Assembly: GCA_963693315.1 (NCBI GenBank)
Contig: OY856187.1
Coordinates: 114,282,437-114,346,436, forward strand
DNA length: 64,000 nucleotides
Source: Diogma glabrata
Lineage: Eukaryota > Arthropoda > Insecta > Diptera > Cylindrotomidae
Direction: 5' to 3'
The position numbers and the translations under genes are program-made. The notes below the pieces were generated by a model that saw nothing but the letters and a program-made list of their open reading frames with translations, did no database searches and was not told the DNA's origin. Position 1 is the first letter of the stretch, and every line of letters starts with the position of its first letter. Of this stretch, positions 34,301 to 45,484 are shown one piece after another.

Positions 34301-36460
34301 TTATATACATACTTGTAAATATTTCACACTTTTAACAGTCGTACATATTTCAACGTTAATATGACAATTGAATTTTGCAAGTAGATAAGGATTATATGGA
34401 ACAACATATCTATTATCAAGAGATGCACCACGTACATCAACACTCATACCATTATCACGTCGACGATACAAAGGATAACCATTCACAGATTCTTTAGTAT
34501 TTTCAGAAAAAGGTTTTGGAAAATTCTTACTACATTTACCATCTCTCATACAAACAGAATTGGGATTTAGAGCACCACATGGTCCATGCATCATATGACG
34601 TTTCACATATTCATGTAATTTAGGAAAAAGAATGGGATCAGGGATTTCAGTACATACAAATTTATTAATCATTTCATTTCCATCAATTCTATCTTCATCT
34701 GATAAATTTAACAAAATATGGGCATGCGGAAGACCACGTTTTTGAAATTCAATGGTATATATAAGTGCTTTGACAGAACCGAAAATCTTTTTTTTCATTA
34801 AACAATCTATGAGCTCTTTAAGTTTCACTTTAAACACACGCACAACAATATCAGGACGAAAATTCGAAGACTCATAAATACTCAAATTATCAACAATTTC
34901 TGGCCATTGAGGATTACATGTCATTGTTATAAATAAAGAAGGTTTACCGAAATGTTGTACAGTAGACATTGCATCCAAGTAATTTTGATACATGTTACGT
35001 GGTGAACCGGTGAAAGAAGATGGCAAAATTACTTTACGACCAACTACTTGCATATTATCATCGCCATTGCGATTTTGATGCAAGAAATCTGTTAAATTAT
35101 TGTACAGATCAGCACGAAGAGCAGATTGATTTGAACGAATGTAATGAAGCCGTGTACCTTCGATACGAACATACATATCAACAATCCATTGAAGAAATAA
35201 TTTTTGAGAACGATGCAAAAGACTAAAACCATCACGTATAGCAAGGCGATAAGATGCATATTGCAACATTGTAACTTTTGTACGTGACACATTAGCACGT
35301 GAAGTTGAAACTAAATTATGTGGAATATTAACGTGCCACCCAGTATCACCATTTGGAAACAACAAAGGATAAGCTAAAGGATCCAAAGAAGAATCAAGGA
35401 CAGAAACAGAACGAATTTCATTTGCATTTTTTGAAAAAACAATCATATTTCTTTCAAAAGGTGGTTCACCATCATCATTTTTAAAAATAGCAGCCACATC
35501 AGTTTGAACAGCATCATTAAAACGACGAATATCACATTCTCTGTTAACTTTTATAACCATTGACACATCAGCAGTAACATTCTCAGGTCTTTCACAAAAT
35601 TCATGCATTGATTTGAAAGAACGAACAAAAGGATTCACACGATCTAACTCAAAACCTATCTCACGCATAAGAAAAATTTCACATACATTGGTATTTCTAT
35701 TCATTCTCATATTAGCAGCAGTATCAACATCATAAAAATATAATTGTGCATACATTGGAGGTCGACCATAAGCAGGAATTAAAGCACCAGTACGATGATA
35801 AAAAATATTATGAATTTTAAAATGATAAATACCACGTGCAGTAGAATCCGCTATATTACATTCAGAACTGATCATTGCAAATGCCGAATTATAGGAACGA
35901 ATATTTGAAAGAAAACTTTTAGAACGTTTTTTTATAGCATTATCATTTGAATTCAATCCTTCGAAAATATTAGAGAAAAATGCATTTTCAGAAAGAGGAG
36001 GTAAATTGACTTTGCCTTTATGGCAACACAAAGAAAACGCTTCATTATTATTTGAAGTAACTTCTCTTGCAAAATGTTTGGCATGACAAAAATGACAACT
36101 CATATCCAAAGCACCACAAACATACGAATCAAAGTTACCTGGAATCACATTCAAAGCACACTTGAACGAATCTCTCAAAATTACAAAGGGAATTTCATCA
36201 TTCACCACATTCAATTCTAAATCATTCGCAACATTCATGACACCATTCATGACACCGTTCATGACACCATTCATATCATCAACATTCACTTCATCATTCA
36301 CAACAACATGAGCTTCAGCATTCATTCCATCATTATTACCATTCATTTCATCATTCATAAAATCAACATTATTACGCATATTACGCATATAATCTCTTTT
36401 ATTCCGACGACTCGATGTACCACTCACATCCAAACGACGTTTACGACGTAGTCTTGGCAT
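34301..36460 (-). pseudogene. Helitron Rep (HUH endonuclease) N-terminal part
   Basis: Initiator domain of the Helitron transposase, which nicks and joins DNA for rolling-circle replication. I chose the ATG at 36460 (MPRLRRKRRLDV), a basic start suited to nuclear or DNA binding, rather than the one 18 codons upstream, which begins with hydrophobic residues. Residues 30-110 are Asn/Met/Asp-rich with a four-fold MNGV repeat. A CxxC/H zinc-finger-like segment (SCHFCHAKHF) follows. The HUH core shows FITMTCNPQWPEI (about 34930-34895) and GLPHAHILL with both metal-binding histidines (34726-34718). Just at the catalytic tyrosine motif (KYLYKYVYKG in relatives) two bases are missing near 34311, shifting the frame and ending it at 34301. 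The protein is therefore inactive unless the frameshift is bypassed. Confidence 0.92.
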
Positions 36461-37196
36461 CGAAATAAATAAATATATCAATATATCAAAAATATGAAAT
36501 AACTCAAATATCAAAATATCTCAAAAATCTTTATATCAATAAAAAACAAAATAGTCGAAAAATATCGAAAACCGTCCTTCTTGAAAGATAAAAGACGACT
36601 AAAATATAAAATAAATACGACGACTGAAATGAATATAAAATAAATATAAAAATTTTCGTTTTTGTTATTCGTTGTTCGGTTCGATAGCTAATATATAAAA
36701 AAGAAAAATTTTAAAGCATTGTTTTAAAGCAAAAAGAAAATTGTTTTTGCATGTATGTAAACTTATAATGCATATGTATAGAAAAAGTTTTCCGTATATA
36801 ATAACTTTTTTATTTATGATCCGATTTGTTTGAATCCGGATCCGACTATAGGTTACACTAATATCAGTTAGCTGTGAAAATTTCAAATGAATCCATCTGC
36901 GAATAAAAAAGCCTAATGCTCCACAAAGTTTTAATCTAGCGTATTAATATATAAGAAGATTTAGAAAAATTTTAAAAGTTTGCCAAAAAATGGTGTATAT
37001 AATTCCGAGTTAAAATGACTTTTTATGTTTCCTCTATATTTGTCGAAAGTATTGACTTTAGCTCCTAATTAAGTTATATACTTATATTTTATATTCTGCC
37101 TATGCTACTTAAATTTCAGGATTTCCAAATTTCAGGAAAATCAAAAATGTTCAAGTTTAAATTTCGACTTTTTCACCTGTGTATCACGTTTTTCAT

Positions 37197-38192
37197 GTCC
37201 TTGTTATAATTCAACGGATTGCCAATAAAATTTACTGTTCGAGTTAGAGTTCGAATTCGACTAAAATCAACGAGAAGGCCACAGTATGTGGAATTCGGTT
37301 TACCACACACACAAATATTTTATACCCTATTCCAACAAAACATGACAGACTGAAGTGAGTTACGACTTGTTTAAAAATGTCACTCACATTGGTGTCATTA
37401 GTATTTTCAGCCTACATTCAATGTGTAAAACGTATAATTGACAACTCGCAAATAAAAATTGATGTACCGAAATTAAAATTTCTGAAATTCTTTTGATTGT
37501 AATTTTACAACCAATTAATCAAACAAAATTTATGTGAAATGGAAATTGATTATGATATCCGCTCCAAAGATAAACTTTTCTTGAATTGAAAATTGAACAA
37601 ACGGTTATTATTTATTTATTTTATTCAGTAAAAATGTATCGAATCGTAGAATTCATTAGATTATATGAAAACCGAAACGAACTGCAGTACAAAAACGGAA
37701 TTTTCAAGTTACTAAAAAAGTATCCAAGAATTTTATCAGTATCTCACATATTCCAAAATATAATCAGCTCCTGAGAGTCAGAATCAGACAAATCATTTGT
37801 AGTTTGGCTTTGTAAATCGAATATATTGCTCTGGAGTTATCGCTCGTGCAGACTGACATACACAACATTTTTGTTTGTTTTTCTAGAACACGAAATCTAG
37901 AACGTGATACTTGATAGTTGTGATAGTTGTTTATTTTCGTGATAGTTGTTTATTTTCATTCTGGATCGATGCGAATGATCAAACTAGAAATAAATAAATT
38001 TATCAGAAATAAACTAGAAGTACTAGATTGAAAACTGAAATGAACTAGAAGTAACTGTACTCAAATAATATTTTATTCATCGAAATCCATTAAATGTTGT
38101 GAATGAATTCTAATATTTTTTTCTACGATAAAACTGTAAATTGTTAAACTAATGATATGATTTTTAGTAATTAAATGTAGAACATTTCATTA
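37197..38192. other. No recognisable feature
   Basis: AT-rich DNA. A short local repeat of 'tgatagttgtttattttc' lies near 37917-37960. No gene is supported. Confidence 0.4.
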
Positions 38193-40180
38193 TTACTTCA
38201 GACTGAAAGATCTAATTACTTCGGTCTGAAAGACCTAAGTATTACATTCATGAGTTAAAAGTGAAATTCTTACCCCCCCTCTCTCCCCCCCTTTTTTGGC
38301 ATTTCTCGACGTTTTAGGACCTACTGATTCTAAAAAAGCAAAAAAAAAATATATGTCTGTCTGCCGTCACAACCAAAGAGAAAACGGCTGAAGGGATTTG
38401 AAAAATTTTGAATTCTAAAAATAGGTATACTCAATGGTAAGAGCCGAAAGGACGATGATTACTGTACCGGAAGTGTGAAAATATGCATATTTTTTGCTTA
38501 AAAAACGTTCATTGTAAGTGATAATGAGTAGGAACAAAGAATGTGGATGGTTGGGATTGGTATGTGAGATCTGGATGGTTGGGATTGGTATGTGAGATCA
38601 AAAACTAGATTATTGCATTATAAGTTTGTCAAAAAAATGTTGTCAAGTGTGTCAAAAGAAAGATTTTTATTTATTTTTTTACCCAATTTTTTGGAAAAAT
38701 AAAATTAATTATTTGTACAACATGAAATTTTATTATTATTATTGAGAATTATAAGTTAGTCAAAAAAAAATAATGTCAAGTGTGTCAAAAGAATGTTTTT
38801 CATTTATTTTTGTAGAAAAAATGTGTAATGAACATGAAATTATTATTATTGAGAATTTTATTGCATTATAAGTTTGTCAAAAAAATATTGTCAAGTGTGT
38901 CAAAAAAAGGATTTCATTTATTTTTTTAGATAATTTTTTAGCACAAACAAATTTTGCTGTTTGTTTACGTAAATATAGTTGAACATGGAAATTTTTGAAT
39001 TTGTTATAGTTTTTGAAATATTTTTGGAATTTTGAAAAAGTTTCGAATTTTGATTTTGTAAGAATTTTTGGAATATTTTTAGAATTTTGAAAAATTTTGA
39101 ATTTTTGATTTTATTATAATTTTAACAACTTCAAAAAGTTTCAATTTTTGATATTGTTATAATTTTTGCAATATTTTTAGAATTTTGGAAAAAGTGTGAA
39201 TTTTTGAGAATTTTTGTGATATTATTAGAATTTAGAAAAAGTTTAAATATTTTATTTTATTCTAATTTTTGGAATATTTTTAGAATTTTGAAAAGAAAAA
39301 TAGAATTTTTGAATTTTATACATATTTTTAGAATTTTGAAAAAAGTTTCAATTTTTGATTTTGTAAGAATTTTTGGAATATTTTTAGAATTTTGAAAAAT
39401 TTTAAATTTTTGATTTTATTATAATTTTAACAATTTTTGGAAAAGTTTCAATTTTTGATATTGTTATAATTTATGCAATATTTTTAGAATTTTGGAAAAA
39501 GTTTGAATTTTTGAAGTTTTAAGAATTTTTGGAATATTATTAGGATTTAAAAAAGTTTAAACATTTGATTTTATTCTAATTTTTGAAATATTTTTAGAAT
39601 TTTGAAAAAGAAATTTTGAATTTTATATATGTATTTAGAATTTTGAAAAAAGTTTCAATTTTTGATTTTGTAAGAATTTTAGGAATACTTTTAGAAGTTT
39701 GAAAAATTTAAAATTTTTGATTTTATTTTGGAAAAAGTTTCAATTTTTGATATTGTTATAATTTTTGCAATATTTTTAGAATTTTGGAAAAAGGTTGAAT
39801 TTTTAAGAATTTTTGGAATATTATTAGAATTTAGAAAAAGTTTAAATATTTTATTTTATTCTAATTTTGGAATATTTTTAGAATTTTGAAAAAAAAAATA
39901 GAATTTTTGAATTTTATATATATTTTTAGAATTTTGAAAAAAGTTTCAATTTTTGATTTTGTAAGAATTTTTGGAATATTTTTAGAATTTTGAAAAATTT
40001 TAAATTTTTGATTTTATTATAATTTTTATAATTTTGGAAAAAGTTACAATTTTTGATTTTGTTATAATTTATGCAATATTTTTAGAGTTTTTGAAAAAAA
40101 TTTTAATCTTTGATTTTGTAATAATTTTTGAAATATTTTTAGAATTTTGTTTGAAAAAAGTTTGAATTTTTGATTTTATC
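38193..40180 (+). repeat. F-family repeat copy F2, expanded
   Basis: The head is duplicated: 'attacttcagactgaaagat' at 38192 and again 'attacttcggtctgaaagac' at 38215. The longest F head follows, with 'atttctcgacgttttaggac', 'tatgtctgtctgccgtcac' and 'gaaaacggctgaagggattt'. Three units of about 115-132 bases start with 'tgtcaagtgtgtcaaaa' at 38642, 38774 and 38889. A long AT-rich array follows to about 40170. The 3' region present in F1 and F3 is absent, so this copy is truncated or interrupted near 40180. Confidence 0.65.
38990..40172 (+). repeat. AT-rich tandem array with higher-order period of about 300 bp
   Basis: Units of about 60 bases follow the pattern 'tttttagaattttgaaaaa', 'gtttcaatttttgattttgt', 'aagaatttttggaata'. 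Variant units recur in fixed order. The variant 'gat(a/t)ttgttataattt.tgcaat' occurs at 39150, 39457, 39749 and 40055, spaced 307, 292 and 306. Roughly five basic units therefore form one higher-order unit. Variants 'gaattttatatatattttta' and 'attctaatttttggaatatt' keep the same phase. Confidence 0.72.
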
Positions 40181-41204
40181 TTGTTGTTTCTTGTTGTTAC
40201 GCTGACGCATAATACGCTGCACTCTGTACATAAATTTGTATAAAACAATCAACTTTTATTGCGAATGATGCTTTATTTTTTTAATTGAAATTTTATTTTT
40301 GTTGTATACTTACATGTTGAAAATTGAAAATGCCGTTTTGAGACTGTGTTTGCTTGACTTTATTGGATGATTTGGAAATTAACTACGAACTAGTGCGTAA
40401 TGAGAATATTACGTTCCTACTATTACTGTCATTTTCCCATAATAAACGAATCTATGTGTCATAATATAAGTGAACATTTTTAATTTAGTCTTAATCTACG
40501 ACTTATTGTGAGGCTATTGCATAATTTAAGTTTATATTATAGTAAAACAGAGATTTTTTTTGTGATATTTATTTACTCAAATATTTATTGGAGATACACT
40601 TAACATAATTGCAAGCCCAAAAATATTTGTTTACTTAATCTAAGGGTAGGAGATGAGATATTACAAGCTTCTGGATTTTCATATCATTCCTAGAATATCT
40701 TTCCACGTGTTTGGGAAAGATGAATTATTGAAACATATTTTTTGTTTGTTCGGTTTTATTCGAAGGTAGTTGGTAGCACTCACCTCACATACTCCTTCTC
40801 TTAAAAAGATTTAACATTTTTCTAATGTCACCTATAGTCTATTCAGATTAGGACAACACGGAGGTTTCCTTACAGTAGCATCTGCATCATTTATCACTGA
40901 ATTTTAGGGAAGTATTACAACTTACTAATATCATAATATCATTGTATCTTCTACACGGTTTACATTTGTTTACAATTGTTGCAATTATCTAAATACTCTT
41001 TTTGTATAACCACAGTAGAAGAAGTAGAAATAATAAGATTTACTATAAACTTAAGATTTAAAATTTTAAAGAAAGTTTGCCACGATACAAATATGAATCG
41101 GAAATAGTTGAAATAACGAAAAAAGTATTAACACAAGGGTGGAATAATAAATTATATCGTAATTAAAATGTTAAAACGGTTTTAAGAAAAATAACGAACA
41201 TTTT
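40181..41204. other. No recognisable feature
   Basis: AT-rich DNA. No domain-bearing frame or clear repeat boundary. Confidence 0.4.
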
Positions 41205-41460
41205 GTGTGTTGAGTAGTCTAGTGGTAGCACGCTGGATATTATTTCGGAGGACCCGAGTTCGACCCCCATCTTAGGTCAAAGAGCTTTTAAGCAAATATT
41301 AACAACCATTAACACGTCGACTTTTCAATTAACCGATAGCCAGCTAATATAGTTGATTAATTGGAAAAACCATGGGCTGGAACCCATATAAAACTAATCG
41401 AATTAATGTGGAACATATGTGGAACATATACGCCACAAATAAATAATGAAAAATTAAGTT
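41205..41460 (+). repeat. tRNA-derived SINE
   Basis: A consensus-fitting A box TAGTCTAGTGG lies at about 41215, and the B box GAGTTCGACCC lies about 35 bases further, near 41260. This is correct pol III spacing. A non-tRNA body of about 170 bases follows, ending near 'gccacaaataaataatgaaa' around 41450. The acceptor and anticodon stems do not pair well and the head continues into a body, so I call it a SINE rather than a tRNA gene. No sequence partner LINE tail was recognised. Confidence 0.62.
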
Positions 41461-43699
41461 TTCTGGACTAAGATTAAAGGAAATTGAAAATGTTTAAATC
41501 GGATAGCTTTGTTGATGACATACTTATCAACTAACCACCGATATGTCTTATATTTATTAAAATAAGATTCTTACTTCCTTTTCGAAATTTCAATTTTTGG
41601 CGTTTCTGTTCATACTTTATATAAATTTTATTAGCTGATATTCGTTTCTTCATGTAGTTTTATTTTACTCCGTAACCAGACATAAATATAATGTACTCAC
41701 TTGCAAAATATATGTATTTCTTTCCGTCTATTTAATTGTTCGATAGTGGTGGTGGTCATGAAAATGAGATAATCGCTTCTAAAAATAGATTTCTGAAATT
41801 GCGATTCTTTTTATATTATTTTTTTTTATTTATATATATATTTAAATGTTTTATTTATTTCTTTATTTGTATTGGATGTAAGATAAATAAATATTATTGT
41901 GAATACATAAGACATTTGTAAGCAAGTATTAGAAAATTTACTTGAAATAAAGAATGTTAGTCATTTAATCAAAATAAGAGTAAAACATGAGATGACGCCG
42001 GGTTGAATTTGTAGTTGTAAAGTTTATGTTTTCAATAAATGACATGAATATGGGAATTTAATGCGATTATATAATAGAACGCGAATATAACTTACGCTCC
42101 ATATAAACACTTTAGCAGGCGGAAACTGTAAACATGGTTTAAACTTATTATAAATAAATCTGATTATATGCGTTTTGGGAAATATTTCGTTTGGGAAACG
42201 TTCGTTCAGAGTGGATATAAAGGGTGCTCGCTGGAAAGGTTTACTACTTTATATTTGAACGCTGGCAAGTGATGGTTAGCTTAACCTATGTTCTGATCGA
42301 ATTATTCATAAACAAGACATCATGATCCTATAGATCTAAAGGTTACTAACAATTTGGAATTTGAAATGCCGGAGGAATTTGCAATTGGGTTTCGTAGAAA
42401 ATAAAATTACATAGAAATCACATCTATACATTTCTTTGTGCGAACTGAACGTTGCTTTTGCCAAATTTAGTAGTTGCAGGTATTTTAAATTTAGTAGGTA
42501 TTTGATATTAAGTTATTCTCATAGTTTTGATAAAATCATTCATTAACAATTTTATATTATTAATTTCTGCGTTTTAATTTTTTTCATAATAATTAAGCAT
42601 ATTTCTTTGGGCAAATTTGGTTTGACAACAGTTAACTACAAAAACCAGTGTAGTTTCGAAAAATGATTATTTTTCTTAAATTTTTGATCAATGATCTGTA
42701 TAACTAGCCGATACAGACAAGCATGTTTGAAAAATAATGTACCAGCTGGCTTTTCTGTATACAGACTATTTGTTTGGAAAATTTAAAGTACACGATTGTT
42801 CGCCATCGCAATCCAACTTAATACAACACAATTCTTCAAATAAAAATTCCAACGCACCAATTACATACAATCTCTTTAAACGATAATTCTATCTTGATCT
42901 AAACAATATCTTAAATGCATTACATTTTTATTATTGCATTTTTCCAAACTAACCAATTTTCTGTTATAACCTTAACAGTGACATAGAAGAAGTTAACATT
43001 CTTTAAATTCTTTTCTTTTAAAGATAAATAAAATAAGATGATTTACAAACGTATAAGAAGCAACACAACAGGTTCTACTCGAAAGTACTAAATTTCTTAC
43101 ATTTTAGCAACAAAGAACAGGAATAAGAAAAAAAAAAGTTGCATAATTTTTTTATTTTTTTTTTTATTTTTCCAGAAAGTTTTGTAACTAAAAAACCAAT
43201 TGGCATTATAAAAAATGAATTTAAGAATTTAGCAGAACCTGTCCAGATTTGACTTTCATGTTGGATTGTTGCGATTGAAAAGGTGATGATTATATTATAT
43301 TTAATTAAACCATTAAAGTTCATTTGTGTTAATTTTTAGGTGCAACAACATGTATATACTACAGCTGCTAGAAGACTTGCATTTGTTTACTTATGATTTT
43401 GGGAGGAAAATAATAATTTTGTCTATAATGATAGTAAAATAATGAGGCTAGAGTTTTAATGCATGAATAACAGACTTTCTGAAAGTTTATACTAATATTT
43501 CAAAAAACGGGCACAGAATGTGATATCATTGTCGAACAATCTAACGTGGAGGTGAAAATAACGAACAACAAAAAAATAAGAAAGTCAGGAGTAAAGTTAC
43601 TGGTAAAGTTACTGGTAAAGCGAAAATATAAAGTCAGTGAAATCAAAATAAATTCTTTAGAATGCCGATACCGTCTATCATAAATCCAATTACTCTTCA
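41461..43699. other. AT-rich stretch without recognisable features
   Basis: Only short frames with no domain. A short tandem 'gtaaagttactg' lies near 43590-43620. No RNA gene or TIR pair found. Confidence 0.42.
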
Positions 43700-43900
43700 T
43701 CCAAACTGCCTTTTCAATTTACCCACTCATAAAGTATTATTTGCCCAGACGATTATTTGGCGTGATGACATCATCCAAGACCTTCGTGATATAAGATGTC
43801 GAAACTGGGGTCAACTGGTTATGGAACGAGACGATTGGAAGCTGATTGCACAGACGGCAAAATCCCTCCATGGGATGTTAACGCCAGAGAGAGAGACAGT
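43700..43900 (+). pseudogene. RTE-type LINE C-terminal remnant
   Basis: Within an open frame at 43662-43991, the stretch IIWRDDIIQDLRDIRCRNW followed by MERDDWKLIAQTAKSLHGM resembles the C-terminus of RTE-type and related LINE polyproteins. There, a W-D-I-x-x-D-L/M motif is followed by a 'NW...A.DR..W...V..AK.H.G' pattern shortly before the stop. Only about 50 residues match, and neither RT nor endonuclease is seen upstream. The open frame is probably chance continuation. The assignment rests on this motif alone. Confidence 0.5.
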
Positions 43901-44396
43901 GTTATTTTACATGCTACCCCATTTTATTAGAACAACAACTGCCCCAAATTACGTAACATTATTTTTATTAAACAAAAGTCAGTTGAAATAGGTTTTTAGT
44001 GATCTCCATTGGCGATTATTTAGTTTTTGGCTTAATATGTAGAGCGATGATTCCTGTCACTTAACAATTACTAATTCCAATAAGAGTATAAAAAGTTATT
44101 GTAGTTTTTGTAATTTTGCCTAGGCATCCATATCTATTTTGCAAATGACTGGAGGCCGGTAGAGAGACAGAGAGTGTAATATTCACAGTGCATTCCTAAT
44201 AGTGCAATATCTTTAAGAAACATTAGAGGAATTGTGGACCTTAAGATTTTAAATTTCCTACTAGCGCAGTCTGTGAATTCGATTTCGCCTTTAATCAACC
44301 CGGTACAAATGTTGAATTGCAATAGTATAAATAGTTTCACAAGAAAACGGATTCAAATGAGCACAGAATGTGAAAAGTTCAAAGGAACCAAAACCA

Positions 44397-44651
<255 letters not shown>

Positions 44652-44754
44652 ACATCAAATTCCATATATAATTACTACACTTAAAAATTAAAATATTTCA
44701 CTTACCTCCATTATTTGAATTTGATTCAACTGTCCAACTGTGTTAATATAATAA

Positions 44755-44965
44755 AACCATTGTACCAAAGTCACAAGCGCATGTTTAATTTGAATGGTAA
44801 ATCAATAAAATAAAAATTATTGCGCCAATGGTACCAGCGAATGTTGAGCAATAACAATAACATAATAGAGCAAAAATTGTTGCCCCAACGGTACCAGCTA
44901 TTTTTGTGTAATATCATACAAATTCGTTGCGCCAAAGCTACATGCGATTGTTGAACAGTAATAAT
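44755..44965 (+). repeat. Degenerate 60-bp minisatellite, about 4 units
   Basis: Four diverged units start near 44759, 44819, 44879 and 44928, marked by 'attgtaccaaagtcacaagc', 'attgcgccaatggtaccagc', 'gttgccccaacggtaccagc' and 'gttgcgccaaagctacatgc'. Each is followed by an A/T-rich spacer with 'aataataac'-like text. It lies just downstream of the CA array. Confidence 0.6.
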
Positions 44966-45484
44966 AACTAAATATAATGAAATTCCAAAAATTCCTGATA
45001 ATAGGTGATATATTATACAGCTACAATATTTGTTGCACCATTTTGCTGTTACAGTTTTACTGTCGATTTTTTTGGCACCAAAGACTACTATTTATCATAT
45101 AGAATTCTTCATTGAAACTGCATTAGTTCATATCTAGTTTCCCATCATGCAATAAAATAATTAAATTAAAATGAACGATGTCAAAAACGAATTAAATTCA
45201 CAACCGTGAATGAAGCCATCATCGTTTAATAACAAAAAGCCTAATTCTTATTAAATTTAATGGTACTTGTCCTCAGCAAATGTATATGTAACCATGTAAC
45301 CAAACCATTATTTATGAAAAAATCAAAATACTGAATGCTGTTTAGTTTTAAAATGACGTTGTTATCAAACGATTTCAGAATGTTTCTTTGCCTTCCATTC
45401 TCCAGCTTTTCTTCGACAACTTTCTCACGTGCTGAGTGATTCTCAAGTTATAGTTCTCTTTGCTACAGGCAAATTATAAATTAT

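Larger units (their letters stand above)
30518..36959 (-). mobile_element. Helitron, full length, 6,442 bp
   Basis: Transcribed leftward. The 5' end on the minus strand starts TCTTCTTATATATTAATACG at 36959. The 3' end stops in CTAG at 30521-30518. Just inside the 3' end is the hairpin GCGTAGC-GAA-GCACGC, the classic Helitron terminator with a GAA loop. Insertion lies between A and T with no duplication. The uninterrupted E1 copy reads 'ttaatttcatatttataa' (22663-22680) where this locus has 'ttaatttcata', Helitron, 'tttagaaaa', which proves both ends. The element encodes a Rep-helicase with one frameshift and carries a 932-bp LINE insertion. The unoccupied length is about 5.5 kb, normal for an autonomous animal Helitron. 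Confidence 0.95.
29019..37083. repeat. E2: E-family copy split by F1 and the Helitron
   Basis: The left part, 29019-29302, aligns with E1 ('ggcaaacggctgtaaa', 'actgccgctaaggag', 'ttaaagtcttactttttt'). The right part, 36960-37083, aligns with E1 22674-22850 ('agtttgccaaaaaatg', 'ttagctcctaattaa'). F1 at 29303-30500 and the Helitron at 30518-36959 lie inside. The short piece 'atgtattaatttcata' at 30502-30517 is E sequence between them. Confidence 0.7.
28968..37196. repeat. FB2: partial second FB copy, host of the nest
   Basis: Only the outer part of one FB arm is recognisable. The left piece 28968-29018 ('cgctttaaaaaaattctaaa') corresponds to FB1 25488-25515. The right piece 37084-37196 ('tttcaggaaaatcaaaaatg', 'atttcgactttttcacctg', 'cacgtttttcat') corresponds to FB1 25516-25622. 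Everything between is later insertion. The rest of the FB2 palindrome to the left of 28968 is not recognisable. Confidence 0.6.

Noticed and set aside
33639..34364. Several short frames inside the Helitron on other frames and strands
   Set aside because: They are shadows of the Rep-helicase frame.
38642..40172. Regular repeats that might suggest a CRISPR array
   Set aside because: Units are contiguous AT-rich tandem repeats without unique spacers, in a eukaryotic transposon context.
41205..41290. Functional tRNA gene
   Set aside because: A and B boxes are good, but acceptor and anticodon stems do not pair, and the head continues into a SINE body.
43075..43323. 82-codon minus-strand frame
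   Set aside because: Hydrophobic and Lys-rich composition typical of AT-rich noncoding DNA; no motif.
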